Made by a program: the position numbers and the translations under genes. The notes under the pieces were generated by a model that ran no database searches, was not told where the DNA came from, and saw nothing but the letters and a program-made list of their open reading frames with translations. A stretch of 49,561 bases of DNA from Methylobacterium sp. E-005 (lineage in GTDB: Bacteria > Pseudomonadota > Alphaproteobacteria > Rhizobiales > Beijerinckiaceae): the NCBI RefSeq assembly GCF_022829725.1, contig NZ_JAKSYG010000116.1, forward strand, positions 1 through 49,561, written 5' to 3'. Positions 25,639 through 34,492 of this stretch are shown here, piece by piece (the first letter of the stretch is position 1; each line of letters begins with the position of its first letter).

Positions 25639-26046
25639 TCAGCGGATCTGGGTGCTGAAGTTCGGCTGCGGCTTCAGCACACCATTCTCGCTCTGCGCCG
25701 CCACCGCGGCCGGCAGGAACTCCGAGAGGGATGTGGCGACCCGCCCCGCGGGGATGCCGAGATCGTAGGCCAGACGCTCGGTGACAGCCTCCGGCAGGCA
25801 CGCCGCGATGGCGGAGGCCGGTACGACCTGCCGTGCGTCCGGCTGCGCCTGTGCCGACAGCCAGGACTCGACCGCGCCGCCATGGCCGGTTTCGCGCAGG
25901 CGATCGAGGAAAGCCACCAGACCGCCCGGATAAAATTTTGCCAGCGCGAGGGCGAGCTTGCCGCTGCCGGTGTCTTCCAGGGCCCGATCCACCGCGGCCG
26001 CGATATCGCCGATGAGGTTCTTCGCACCGTCGAGCAGGCCCATCAT
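25639..26046 (-). CDS. second YidB-like (DUF937) protein
   Basis: The 135-residue protein repeats the layout of its neighbour at 24871. MGLLDGAKNLIGDIAAAVDRAL is followed by YPGGLVAFLDRLRETGHGGAVESWLSAQAQPDARQVVPASAI and LAYDLGIPAGRVATSLSEFLPAAVAA. Aligning GGLNALLDQLRRSGYESQVNSWL with GGLVAFLDRLRETGHGGAVESWL shows common ancestry. It has a longer N-terminal helix and a polar Asn/Gln-rich tail. The first codons are MM, so 26043 is an equal start. Its stop abuts that of the six-Cys protein. It is divergent from the alpha/beta hydrolase. Function unknown. Confidence 0.83.
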   Translation of the reverse strand: MMGLLDGAKNLIGDIAAAVDRALEDTGSGKLALALAKFYPGGLVAFLDRLRETGHGGAVESWLSAQAQPDARQVVPASAIAACLPEAVTERLAYDLGIPAGRVATSLSEFLPAAVAAQSENGVLKPQPNFSTQIR

Positions 26047-26166
26047 TCTCCCCCGTCACGCTTGCATCCCGGGCACAAGTCGGGCGCGAAAGGCTGCCGG
26101 CAAGCGCGTGCGGCAATTCCGCGGCGGATCGCGTAAGCTGCGGCCCGCAGAATTGCGAGACCCGTC

Positions 26167-27048
26167 ATGAAAAGCGTGCGCGCCGGCGTGCTGGATGTCG
26201 TCTACCGGGAAGCCGGACCGCCGGATGGGCCGCCCGCCGTGCTGCTCCACGGCTTCCCGTACGACATCCACGCCTACGACGTCGCGGCCGAGCGACTCGC
26301 CGCCGCCGGGGTGCGCTGCCTGATCCCGTACCTGCGCGGCTACGGGCCAACGCGGTTCCTCGATCCGGCGACGCCCCGCTCGGGTGAGCAGGCGGCGCTT
26401 GGGGCGGACCTCCTGGCCTTTCTCGACGCCCTCAAAATCCCGTGCGCCGTGCTCGCCGGCTACGATTGGGGCGGCCGGGCGGCCTGCGTCGTCTCGGCCC
26501 TCTGGCCGGAGCGCGCGCAGGGACTCGTGAGCTGCGGCGTCGGCTACAACATCCAGAACATCCCGGCCTCCGGGCAGCCCGCCGCTCCGGAGGCGGAGCA
26601 TCGCCTCTGGTATCAGTACTACCTCCACGGCGAGCGCGGCCGCGCCGGACTGGCGCAGAACCGCGACGCCTTTTGCCGCTTGCTCTGGCAGCTCTGGTCG
26701 CCGAGCTGGGGCTTCGACGCCGCGACCTTCGCGCAGACCGCCCGATCCTTCGACAATCCCGACTTCGTCGATGTGGTGGTGCATTCCTACCGCCACCGCT
26801 TCGGCCTCGTGCCGAGCGATCCGGCCCTCGTCGCGATCGAAGCCCGGCTGGCCACCCAGCCGGACATCGCGGTGCCGTCGATCGTTCTGCTCGGCGCCGA
26901 CGATGGCGTCGGTCCGCCGCCGGAAACCGATACGGATGCCCGCCGCTTCACCGGCCCCTATCGGCGGGAGATCGTCGCGGGGGTGGGCCACAACTTTCCC
27001 CAGGAGGCGCCGGACGCCTTCGCGGCGGCGGTCCGCGCCCTCCTGTGA
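26167..27048 (+). CDS. alpha/beta-fold hydrolase with Asp nucleophile
   Basis: The 293-residue cytosolic enzyme has the epoxide-hydrolase/haloalkane-dehalogenase-like pattern. The oxyanion motif is LLHGFP, the nucleophile elbow is AGYDWGGRAA with Asp instead of Ser, and the catalytic His is in GVGHNFPQEAP. The acid is likely in the ADDGVGPP region. A Tyr/Trp-rich cap (LWYQYYLHGERGR, LWQLWSPSWGF) lies between. An Asp nucleophile argues against an ordinary esterase and for epoxide hydrolase, dehalogenase or fluoroacetate-type activity. The substrate cannot be told. It stands between the YidB pair and yajC, each with its own upstream gap. Confidence 0.88.
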   Translation: MKSVRAGVLDVVYREAGPPDGPPAVLLHGFPYDIHAYDVAAERLAAAGVRCLIPYLRGYGPTRFLDPATPRSGEQAALGADLLAFLDALKIPCAVLAGYDWGGRAACVVSALWPERAQGLVSCGVGYNIQNIPASGQPAAPEAEHRLWYQYYLHGERGRAGLAQNRDAFCRLLWQLWSPSWGFDAATFAQTARSFDNPDFVDVVVHSYRHRFGLVPSDPALVAIEARLATQPDIAVPSIVLLGADDGVGPPPETDTDARRFTGPYRREIVAGVGHNFPQEAPDAFAAAVRALL

Positions 27049-27077
27049 GGCCGATACGGGCGCGGCGCGCTTCGACG

Positions 27078-27105
27078 TTGCTTTCGGGAAGCCCCTGGCT
27101 ATAGT
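27078..27105 (+). promoter_or_regulatory. candidate housekeeping promoter for yajC-secDF
   Basis: TTGCTT (27078-27083) and TATAGT (27100-27105) are separated by 16 bases, about 75 bases upstream of the yajC start. The -10 matches five of six consensus positions; the -35 is weaker. Confidence 0.45.
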
Positions 27106-27180
27106 CCGCGCGCTTTTCGACAGGTCTGCACACGCCGAAAACCGGCGGCAGGCCCGATCGCCATTTGCAGGAGACGCTCG

Positions 27181-27513
27181 TTGATCACCCCCGCCTTCGC
27201 GCAAGGGGCCGGTACGGCCGCTGGCGGAGCGGAGATCGCCTTTCAGGTGATCCCGTTCGTTCTGATCTTCGTGATCATGTACTTCCTGATCCTGCGGCCG
27301 CAGCAGAAGCGGGTCAAGGACCACCAGACCTTGCTGAAGTCCGTGCGCCGGGACGACACGGTCGTCACCAATGGCGGCCTCGTCGGGCGCGTGACCAAGG
27401 CGGCGGACGATCAGCCCGAGATCGAGGTGGAGATCGCCCCGAACGTCCGCGTGCGGGTCGTCCGGTCGATGATCTCCGAGGTCCGCGCCAAGGGCACCGT
27501 GAAGGCCGCCTGA
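27181..27513 (+). CDS. yajC: preprotein translocase subunit YajC
   Basis: This is an accessory inner-membrane protein of the SecDF-YajC complex, which assists SecYEG. The 110-residue product has one transmembrane helix (about residues 20-40, IAFQVIPFVLIFVIMYFLIL), then the conserved RPQQKRVKDHQ. The soluble domain includes VVTNGGLVGRVTK and ends at VRSMISEV. Translation must begin at TTG (27181): AGGAG lies 9 bases upstream, and the next ATG is inside the membrane helix. secD follows after 57 bases. Gene order yajC-secD-secF is standard. Confidence 0.95.
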   Translation: MITPAFAQGAGTAAGGAEIAFQVIPFVLIFVIMYFLILRPQQKRVKDHQTLLKSVRRDDTVVTNGGLVGRVTKAADDQPEIEVEIAPNVRVRVVRSMISEVRAKGTVKAA

Positions 27514-27570
27514 TTTCCCGGTTGAAACGGCCGGCGTAACGCGCCGGCCCACAAGAGAAAAAGACGGCCG

Positions 27571-29175
27571 ATGCTGCGCTTCTCCCGTGCGAAGATCATC
27601 GCGACGCTGGGTCTGATCCTGGTGGGGCTGATGCTCGCCGTGCCGAGCTTCTTCTCACCCGAGCAGCGCAAGGGCTTCGTGGCCAGCCTGCCCTCCTGGT
27701 TTCCGAGCTGGGTGGTGCCGACGCGGGCCATCGTACTCGGCCTCGACCTTCAGGGCGGCTCGCAACTCCTGCTTGAGGTCGATCAGAACGAGCTGATCGC
27801 CTCCCAGGCCAAGGCCCTGCGCGACGACGTGCGCCGCGTGCTTCAGCAGGAGAACGTCCGGGCCGACGGGGGCATCGGCCTGCTCCAGCGCGGCGTTCAG
27901 GTGAAGATCGCGGACGATGCGGCCCGGGCCAAAGCGCTGCCGAAGCTGCAGGAGCTGTCGCAGCCGATCACCACCTCGCTGGGCCAGACCGCGGCTCGCA
28001 CCCTCGACGTGTCCGAGCAGCCCGGCGGCCTCGTCCGCCTGACGCTTACCGATGCCGGCATCACCGACCGGACCCGGCGGGCCGTGAGCCAGGGCATCGA
28101 GGTCATCCGGCGACGCCTCGACTCCACCGGCACCACCGAGCCCTCGATCCAGCAGCAGGGCGCCGACCGGATCCTGATCCAGGTGCCGGGCGAGCAGAAT
28201 CCCGAGCGCCTGGAGAAGCTCCTCGGTTCCACCGCCAAGCTCGAATTCCGCATGCTCGCCGACAGCCCCTCGGGCGATGTCGATATGCTGCCGTCCAAGG
28301 ACGAGAAGGGCGCCAAGGTGCCGGTCGAGCGCCGGGTCATGGCCGATGGCGGCGAACTGACCGACGCGCAGCCCTCCTTCGACCAGCAGTCCCACGAGCC
28401 GATGGTGAGCTTCAAGTTCAACCTGCGCGGGGCGCAGCGCTTCGGGCAGGCGACTTCGGAGAATGTCGGCCGGCGCATGGCAATCGTGCTCGACAACGAG
28501 GTGGTCTCGGCCCCGGTGATCCGCTCGGCGATCACCGGCGGCTCCGGCCAGATCACCGGCAACTTCACCGTGCAGCAGGCCAATGATCTGGCGGTGCTGC
28601 TGCGGGCCGGCGCGCTGCCGGCGAAGTTCACCGTGGTCGAGCGCCGCGTCGTCGGCCCCGGCCTCGGCCGCGACTCGATCGAGGCCGGCAAACTCGCGAC
28701 CCTGGTGGCGGCGGGCCTCGTGGTCTGCTTCATGTTCGCGACCTACGGGACCTTCGGCTTCATCGCCAACATCGCCCTCATGGTCCATGTCGGGTTGATC
28801 CTGGGCCTGATGTCGGTGCTCGAGGCCACCATGACGTTGCCCGGTATCGCCGGCATCGTGCTCACCATCGGCACGGCGGTGGATTCCAACGTGCTGATCT
28901 ACGAGCGCATGCGTGAGGAGCAGCGGGCGGGTCGCTCGCTGATCTCGGCGCTCCAGGCGGGCTTCGACCGGGCGTTCGCCACCATCATCGACTCGAACTC
29001 GACCATGGCGATCGCCGCCCTGATCCTGTTCTTCCTCGGCTCGGGCCCGGTGAAGGGGTTCGCCGTGGTCTTCATCCTCGGCATCCTCACCACGGTCATC
29101 ACGGCGGTGACGCTGACCCGGATGATGATCGCGGTGTGGTACAAGACCTTCCGACCGAAGGCCCTGCCGTTCTGA
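27571..29175 (+). CDS. secD: protein translocase subunit SecD
   Basis: This is a proton-driven translocation factor that pulls exported proteins into the periplasm. At 534 residues it has the expected layout. One N-terminal helix precedes the P1 head region (LGLDLQGGSQLLLEVD, then VEVIRRRLD-like IEVIRRRLDSTGTTEPSIQQQG). The C-terminal RND-like membrane domain contains ALPAKFTVVERRVVGPGLG, GTAVDSNVLIYERMREE and a final helix MMIAVWYKTFRP. The D-x-N motif within TAVDSNVLIYER is the proton-relay region. It is separated from secF by 234 bases occupied by a palindromic repeat. Confidence 0.97.
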   Translation: MLRFSRAKIIATLGLILVGLMLAVPSFFSPEQRKGFVASLPSWFPSWVVPTRAIVLGLDLQGGSQLLLEVDQNELIASQAKALRDDVRRVLQQENVRADGGIGLLQRGVQVKIADDAARAKALPKLQELSQPITTSLGQTAARTLDVSEQPGGLVRLTLTDAGITDRTRRAVSQGIEVIRRRLDSTGTTEPSIQQQGADRILIQVPGEQNPERLEKLLGSTAKLEFRMLADSPSGDVDMLPSKDEKGAKVPVERRVMADGGELTDAQPSFDQQSHEPMVSFKFNLRGAQRFGQATSENVGRRMAIVLDNEVVSAPVIRSAITGGSGQITGNFTVQQANDLAVLLRAGALPAKFTVVERRVVGPGLGRDSIEAGKLATLVAAGLVVCFMFATYGTFGFIANIALMVHVGLILGLMSVLEATMTLPGIAGIVLTIGTAVDSNVLIYERMREEQRAGRSLISALQAGFDRAFATIIDSNSTMAIAALILFFLGSGPVKGFAVVFILGILTTVITAVTLTRMMIAVWYKTFRPKALPF

Positions 29176-29218
29176 TTTTTTGGAGGGTCGACGCAGGAAT
29201 CGCGGGCGACGCGACGGA

Positions 29219-29360
29219 CCCCCTCTCCCGTGCGGGAGAGGGTCGGGGTGAGGGACGAGAAGTCCCAGGATCAAGCTCGGGATGCGTGCGCCGACGGGAC
29301 GCGCTTCATCCTCAAAGTTCTCGACCCTCACCCTGTCCCTCTCCCGAACGGGAGAGGGGA
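29219..29360. repeat. paired palindromic (REP/BIME-like) element between secD and secF
   Basis: Two self-complementary units, CTCTCCCGTGCGGGAGAG (29223-29240) and CTCTCCCGAACGGGAGAG (29339-29356), are flanked by GGGTGAGGG (29246-29254) and CCCTCACCC (29324-29332). The whole forms an imperfect inverted repeat with arms of about 35 bases and about 68 bases between. It could form a large cruciform or mRNA hairpin within the operon. Confidence 0.85.
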
Positions 29361-29409
29361 CCCGCGCCCCGGTTTCTTGCGTCGCGGCTCCTGTAGAAGA
29401 GACACGACC

Positions 29410-30351
29410 ATGCGCCTGCTCCGCCTCTGGCCCGATGAATCGCATTTCGACTTCATGCGATTCCGGCGCTTCACCTTTCCGCTCTCGGCGCTGCTCTCGC
29501 TCGCCACGGTGGCGCTGTTCCTGACGATCGGCCTGAATTTCGGCATCGACTTCAAGGGCGGTACCCTGGTTGAGCTGCAGGCGAAGTCCGGCACCGCGGA
29601 TGTCGCCGCGATCCGCCATACGGCGGCGGGCTTCGGCTTCGGCGAGCCGGAGGTGCAGGAACTCGGCAACCAGGGCACCGTGCTGGTCCGCCTGCCGCTC
29701 CAGCCCGGCGAGCAGGGCCAGACCGCGGTGATGAACAACGCGCACGCCGCCTTCGACACGGATTACGATTTCCGCCGAACCGAGACGGTCGGCCCGCGCG
29801 TCTCCGGGGAGCTCGTCCAGTCCGGGACGCTCGGCGTCGTGCTCTCGGTCGTGGCGGTGTTGCTCTACCTCTGGTTCCGGTTCGAGCGGGAACTCGCGCT
29901 CGGTGCCATCGTGGGCACGCTCCACGACATCGTGCTGACGGTCGGCGTGTTCATCATCACCCGGATCGAGTTCAACATGACCTCGATTGCGGCGATCCTC
30001 ACCATCGTGGGCTACTCGCTGAACGAGACCGTGGTGGTGTTCGACCGGACCCGCGAACTGATGCGCCGGTACAAGACCATACCCACCGTCGATCTCCTCA
30101 ACCTGTCGATCAACTCGACCATGTCGCGCACGGTGATGACCTCGATCTCGTCCGCCCTCTCGCTGCTGGCGCTGGTCCTGTTCGGCGGCGAGGCGATCAA
30201 GGGCTTTGCCACCGTGATGCTCTGCGGCGTCCTGATCTGCACCTACTCGGCGATCTTCATCTCGACTCCGGTGTTGATCTATCTGGGGCTGATGCTCTCG
30301 GGCGCCCGCGCGGCGTCCGAGCGGTCCGGCGTCCCGCAACCGGCGGAATAG
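29410..30351 (+). CDS. secF: protein translocase subunit SecF
   Basis: This is the partner of SecD in the translocation motor. The 313-residue protein carries the SecF N-terminus (MRLLRLWPDESHFDFMRFRR), first helix, and the head motif NFGIDFKGGTLVELQ. The membrane domain has VSVVAVLLYLWFRFERELALG, IVGYSLNETVVVFDRTRELMRR and NSTMSRTVMTS. An ATG at 29410 with AAGAG upstream begins the native N-terminus; the frame is open back to 29230 through the repeat, but that part is not coding. The Mth938-like gene follows after 13 bases. Confidence 0.97.
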   Translation: MRLLRLWPDESHFDFMRFRRFTFPLSALLSLATVALFLTIGLNFGIDFKGGTLVELQAKSGTADVAAIRHTAAGFGFGEPEVQELGNQGTVLVRLPLQPGEQGQTAVMNNAHAAFDTDYDFRRTETVGPRVSGELVQSGTLGVVLSVVAVLLYLWFRFERELALGAIVGTLHDIVLTVGVFIITRIEFNMTSIAAILTIVGYSLNETVVVFDRTRELMRRYKTIPTVDLLNLSINSTMSRTVMTSISSALSLLALVLFGGEAIKGFATVMLCGVLICTYSAIFISTPVLIYLGLMLSGARAASERSGVPQPAE

Positions 30352-30364
30352 TCTTTTTTCCGAG

Positions 30365-30763
30365 ATGGCCGATCAGCCGAATCTGAAAACCTTCGACTCC
30401 GGCTTCGTGCCGGGGCGCCACATCATCGACACCTACGGCAATGGCGGCTTCCGCTTCGCCGGGATGTCGCATCGCGGCTCGATCCTGATGCTGCCTTCGG
30501 GCGTGCGCGCCTGGGAGGTGACGGGGCCGAAGGGGATCGACCGGACGGCGCTGCGCCCGGTCCAAGCCGAGGCTGGCGACATCGAACTGCTGCTCGTGGG
30601 CACCGGCCTCGACATCGCGGCGATCGATCCGGCTCTCCGCGGTTGGCTGAAGGATTTCGGCGTCGGACTCGACGTGATGCAGACCGGGGCGGCCGCACGC
30701 ACCTACAACATCCTGGTGGCCGAGAACCGCAAGGTCGCGGCTGCGCTGATCGCGGTGGCCTGA
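30365..30763 (+). CDS. Mth938-like domain protein (NDUFAF3-like)
   Basis: The 132-residue protein belongs to the Mth938 fold family, whose mitochondrial member NDUFAF3 helps assemble respiratory complex I. Recognisable segments are GFVPGRHIIDTYGNGGFRFAGMSHRGSI, VTGPKGIDRTAL, LLLVGTGLD and GVGLDVMQTGAAARTYNILVAE. No catalytic residues are known for the family. Its stop overlaps the start of the phytoene-synthase-like gene by one base. That neighbour is homologous to another complex I assembly factor (NDUFAF6), so a joint role in complex I maturation is a reasonable inference. Co-transcription with secDF is usual in Rhizobiales. Confidence 0.92.
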   Translation: MADQPNLKTFDSGFVPGRHIIDTYGNGGFRFAGMSHRGSILMLPSGVRAWEVTGPKGIDRTALRPVQAEAGDIELLLVGTGLDIAAIDPALRGWLKDFGVGLDVMQTGAAARTYNILVAENRKVAAALIAVA

Positions 30764-31641
30764 TGCCGGAAGTCGAGGGCCAAGCCGCCGAGACCGGGCT
30801 CGCCTTCGCCCAGTCCCACTGCGAGGAACTCGTGCGGGCCGGCGATCCGGACCGCTACTACGCCACGCTCTTCGCCCCGACCGCGGCCCGCCCCCATCTC
30901 TTCGCGCTCTACGCTTTCTCGTTGACGATCGCCCGGGTGCGCGAGGCCGTCTCGGCTCCGATGGCTGGGGAGATCCGCCTGCAATGGTGGCGCGACGCGC
31001 TGCAGGGCGAGGCGCGGGGCGACGTCCGCGCCAACCCGGTGGCGGCCGCCCTGGAGGAGGCGATCCGGGTGAACCGATTGGGGCGCCAGCCCTTCGTCGA
31101 CCTGATCGACGCCCGGGTGTTCGACCTCTATGAGGATCCGATGCCCCGGGTGAATGACCTGGAGGGCTATTGCGGCGAGACCGCCTCGGCGCTGTTCCGG
31201 CTGGCGAGCCTCGTGATCGGTAACGGCACCGAGCCGGGCGGCGCGGGGGCGGCCGGGCATGCCGGGGTGGCGTACGGGATCACCGGATTGTTGCGCGCCC
31301 TGCCCTGGCACGCCCGTTCGGGTCAGGTCTACCTGCCGGCCGACATCCTGAACCGCTACGGCGTCACCCGCGAGGACATCGTCACGGGCCGCGGCGGGCC
31401 GGGCCTGCGCCGGGCTTGCGCCGACCTGCGCGACCTCGCCCGGCAGCACCTCACGGCCTTCGAGGCCGCGCGCCCGACCGTTGCGCCCTCGGCCGGGGCC
31501 GCCTTCCTGCCGGTGACTCTGGTGGAACCCTATCTCGCCGCCATGGAACGGGCGTCCTACGACCCGCTCAACACGCTCGTGGAACTGCCGCGCTGGCGCC
31601 GGCTATGGCGCCTGTGGCGGGCGGCGCGGCGGATCGGATAG
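30763..31641 (+). CDS. squalene/phytoene synthase-like protein (NDUFAF6-like)
   Basis: The 292-residue protein has the all-helical trans-isoprenyl synthase fold: DRYYATLFAPTAARPHLFALYAFSLTIARV, IRLQWWRDALQG, LEGYCGETASALFRLA and the GLLRALPWHARSGQVYLPADIL stretch. The first Asp-rich DxxxD motif, required for diphosphate binding, is absent (it would lie near ALYAFSLTIARVREAV), and no clean second motif is seen. It is therefore unlikely to make carotenoid or squalene. It resembles NDUFAF6, a complex I assembly factor. The start overlaps the Mth938-like stop. Its stop codon directly abuts the end of pcm on the other strand (31641/31642). Confidence 0.88.
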   Translation: MPEVEGQAAETGLAFAQSHCEELVRAGDPDRYYATLFAPTAARPHLFALYAFSLTIARVREAVSAPMAGEIRLQWWRDALQGEARGDVRANPVAAALEEAIRVNRLGRQPFVDLIDARVFDLYEDPMPRVNDLEGYCGETASALFRLASLVIGNGTEPGGAGAAGHAGVAYGITGLLRALPWHARSGQVYLPADILNRYGVTREDIVTGRGGPGLRRACADLRDLARQHLTAFEAARPTVAPSAGAAFLPVTLVEPYLAAMERASYDPLNTLVELPRWRRLWRLWRAARRIG

Positions 31642-32304
31642 TCAGAGAACCCGCGCCAACCCCGGCACCAGCGCTGCCAAACGGACCGACGCGCCGACCT
31701 CTGCCTCGGCTTCCGGTGAGGTCAGGACGGCAGCCTGGCACAGGTCGCCGCCGCTGAGGCCCGTCACCAGCCTTCCACCCGGTTCGAGTGCCGCGCGCCA
31801 ATGCGGCGGGATCGCCTCCACGCTGCCGTGGACGAGGATGCGGTCGAAGCCGCCATCCGGCAGCTCCGGGGCTAAGCCATCCGCTCGGACGACATGCGCC
31901 TCCGGCAGCGCCGCGAGCCGCCGCGTCGCCTCGACGGCAAGGGTGACGGAGCGCTCCAGGCTCAGCACCGCACTCGCTCCGAGGCGGGCGAGAAGCGACG
32001 TGACGTAGCCTGAGCCGGTGCCGATCTCGAGCACCCGGTGGCCCGGCCCGACACGCAGCAGCGCCAGCATCACCGCCACCGTGGACGGCGCCGTCATGGA
32101 GGCACCGCAAGGCAGCGGCAGGGCGATGTCCCGCCTAGCGTGTTCCCGGTATTGCGGCGGCGCGAAGGCCTCCCGTGGCACCTGCTCCATCGCCCGGAGC
32201 ACCGCGGTATCGCGCAGACCCCGGCCCCGGAGCGCCATCACGAAGGCCGCGTTCCCGGCCGCCGCCTCCAGGCTGCCCAGATCGATCGATGGCCGTTCAA
32301 TCAC
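31642..32304 (-). CDS. pcm: protein-L-isoaspartate O-methyltransferase (Pcm-like)
   Basis: This enzyme uses SAM to methylate isoaspartyl residues in aged proteins, starting their repair. The 220-residue protein has [35 protein letters not shown], followed by [20 protein letters not shown] motif I is [20 protein letters not shown]. Later motifs are [32 protein letters not shown] and [10 protein letters not shown]. Translation starts at GTG 32304, overlapping the surE stop by four bases (GTGA), so coupling is expected. The frame stays open upstream, but that is antisense of surE coding. It is part of serS-surE-pcm. Confidence 0.93.
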   Translation of the reverse strand: MIERPSIDLGSLEAAAGNAAFVMALRGRGLRDTAVLRAMEQVPREAFAPPQYREHARRDIALPLPCGASMTAPSTVAVMLALLRVGPGHRVLEIGTGSGYVTSLLARLGASAVLSLERSVTLAVEATRRLAALPEAHVVRADGLAPELPDGGFDRILVHGSVEAIPPHWRAALEPGGRLVTGLSGGDLCQAAVLTSPEAEAEVGASVRLAALVPGLARVL

Positions 32305-33065
32305 TCCGCGAACGCCTGCGCGAAACGCGTCAGGGTCGGCTCGTCGGTGAGGTCCAGGCGCAGGGGCGTCACCGAGATCCGCTTCTCGGCGATGGCCTTG
32401 AGATCCGAGCCGTGGCCCGGCTCGAATCGGGCCTTGGCGAAGGCCAGCCAGAAATACGGGTTGCCGCGCCCGTCGACCCGGGCGTCGATCGACAGCAGGG
32501 CCTGATTGCGGAACCCCTGCGCCGCCACCGCGATGCCCTGCACGTCGGCCGGTTCGCAATCCGGGAAGTTCACGTTGATCAGGATGCCGGGCTCGATCCC
32601 GGTCTCCAGGATTTTTTTGATGACTTTCGGCCCGTGCGTCCGCGCGCAATCCCACTTGAGCGCGCCGCGCCCCCCCGCCCCGTAGGCCTGGCTCAAGGCG
32701 ATCGAGCGGATGCCCAGGATCGTCCCCTCCATGGCGGCCGCGATCGTGCCGGAATAGGTCACGTCCTCGGCGACGTTCTGGCCGCGGTTCACCCCCGACA
32801 GGACGAGATCCGGACCGTGATCGCCCAGGATGTGGCGCACGCCCAGGATCACGCAGTCGGACGGCGTGCCTTTCACGGCGAAGCGCTGCTCCGAGACCTG
32901 CCGCAGCCGCAGCGGGTCGTTCAGCGACAGCGAGTGCGACACACCGGACTGATCGCTCTCCGGAGCCACCACCCAGACGTCGTCCGACAACGCGCGGGCG
33001 ATCTCCTCCAGGGTGGCGAGGCCCGGCGCGTGGATGCCGTCGTCGTTGGTGACCAGGATGCGCAT
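32301..33065 (-). CDS. surE: 5'/3'-nucleotidase SurE
   Basis: This is a divalent-metal nucleotidase and exopolyphosphatase linked to stress survival. The 254-residue protein starts [16 protein letters not shown] with the metal-binding Asp-Asp. It continues with [29 protein letters not shown] and [28 protein letters not shown], all hallmarks of SurE. The ATG at 33065 overlaps the serS stop by one base and its own stop overlaps the pcm start. The longer frame to 33434 is only antisense read-through. Identification is certain. Confidence 0.97.
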   Translation of the reverse strand: MRILVTNDDGIHAPGLATLEEIARALSDDVWVVAPESDQSGVSHSLSLNDPLRLRQVSEQRFAVKGTPSDCVILGVRHILGDHGPDLVLSGVNRGQNVAEDVTYSGTIAAAMEGTILGIRSIALSQAYGAGGRGALKWDCARTHGPKVIKKILETGIEPGILINVNFPDCEPADVQGIAVAAQGFRNQALLSIDARVDGRGNPYFWLAFAKARFEPGHGSDLKAIAEKRISVTPLRLDLTDEPTLTRFAQAFAE

Positions 33066-34411
33066 CAGCGAGGGCCTTCGATCCGGTTGAGCCCGCCCAT
33101 ATAGGGGTGGAGCACCGACGGGACCGTGATGCTCCCGTCCGGGTTCTGATAGTTCTCCATCACGGCGATGAGCGCGCGGCCGACCGCTACGCCCGAGCCG
33201 TTGAGGGTGTGGACGAAGGCCGGCTTGCCGTCCTTGCCCCGGTACCGGGCGTTCATCCGCCGCGCCTGGAAGTCGCCGCAGACCGAGCACGAGGAGATCT
33301 CGCGGTGGGTGCGCTGGCCCGGCACCCAGACCTCGATGTCGTAGGTCTTCTGGCTGGCGAAGCCCATGTCGCCGGTGCAGAGGGTCATCACCCGGTAGGG
33401 CAGATCCAGCTTCTTCAGCACCGCCTCGGCGCAAGTGAGCATCCGCTCGTGCTCGTTGGCGGATTCCTCGGGTGTTGTGATCGAGACCAGCTCGACCTTG
33501 CTGAACTGGTGCTGGCGCAGCATGCCGCGGGTGTCCCGCCCCGCCGCGCCGGCCTCGGCCCGGAAGCAGGGGGTGAGCGCGGTGAAACGCACGGGGAGTT
33601 CCTCCTCGCGGAGGATCGACTCGCGGACGAGGTTCGTCAGCGGCACCTCGGCGGTGGGGACGAGCCAGAAATGCTCGTCGCTGACCGGCGCCGACTCCGC
33701 ACCCGCTTGTCCCTGAAGCGACTTGACGTAATCGAGTCCCTTGAAGACCGAGAACTGGTCGTCCTCGAATTTCGGCAGCTGCGCCGTACCGAACATGGCG
33801 GCGTCGCGCACCAGCACCGGCGGCGCCACTTCCAGATACCCATGCTCCTGCGTGTGCAGGTCGACCATGAACTGGCCGAGCGCCCGCTCCAGCCGGGCGA
33901 GCTGGCCCTTGAGCACCACGAAGCGCGAGCCGGACAGCTTGGCCGCCGCCTCGAAATCCATCAGGCCTGCGGCCTCGCCGAGCTCGAAATGCTCCCGTCC
34001 CTCGGTCAGCCGCTCGCGGGCGGAAGCATGGCTGCGATAGAGGACGTTGCCGTGCTCGTCGGCGCCCTCGGGCACGTCGGCCTTCGGTCGGTTGGGGATC
34101 GCGGCAAGCCGGTCGAACAGAGCCGTGTCGGCCGCCTCCTGCGCGGCCTTCAGCTCCGGCTCGGCCGCCTTGAGTTCCGCGACCTCCGCCATCAGGGCGG
34201 CGGCGCGGGCCTCGTCCCTGGCCTTCTTGGCGCCGCCGATCTCCTTGGCGAGCGCGTTGCGGCGCTCCTGGTTGGCCTGCGCGGCCGAGACCGACGCCTT
34301 CCGCGCCTCATCGAGGGCGATCAGCGCGGCCGAGAGCGGCGCGAGGCCCCGGCGGGCGAGGTCGCGGTCGAAGGCGTCCGGGTTCTCCCGGATGGCGCGG
34401 ATGTCGTGCAT
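33065..34411 (-). CDS. serS: seryl-tRNA synthetase
   Basis: This enzyme charges tRNA-Ser (and tRNA-Sec where present). The 448-residue class II synthetase has the long N-terminal coiled-coil arm (about residues 25-110, Lys/Glu/Ala-rich). Motif 2 is [28 protein letters not shown] and motif 3 is [18 protein letters not shown]. The serine pocket lies in [16 protein letters not shown]. The ATG at 34411 ([14 protein letters not shown]) is the family start; the longer frame from 34468 is not needed. It leads the serS-surE-pcm operon and is convergent to the phytoene-synthase-like gene through pcm. Confidence 0.97.
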   Translation of the reverse strand: MHDIRAIRENPDAFDRDLARRGLAPLSAALIALDEARKASVSAAQANQERRNALAKEIGGAKKARDEARAAALMAEVAELKAAEPELKAAQEAADTALFDRLAAIPNRPKADVPEGADEHGNVLYRSHASARERLTEGREHFELGEAAGLMDFEAAAKLSGSRFVVLKGQLARLERALGQFMVDLHTQEHGYLEVAPPVLVRDAAMFGTAQLPKFEDDQFSVFKGLDYVKSLQGQAGAESAPVSDEHFWLVPTAEVPLTNLVRESILREEELPVRFTALTPCFRAEAGAAGRDTRGMLRQHQFSKVELVSITTPEESANEHERMLTCAEAVLKKLDLPYRVMTLCTGDMGFASQKTYDIEVWVPGQRTHREISSCSVCGDFQARRMNARYRGKDGKPAFVHTLNGSGVAVGRALIAVMENYQNPDGSITVPSVLHPYMGGLNRIEGPR

Positions 34412-34492
34412 CGAGTCGGCTCGGGCCTTGGGCGCAGCGTTGAGCGCGCGCGCCCCGCTTTGCCGCATCGCGTCCGGTGGGACAAGCGCGGC

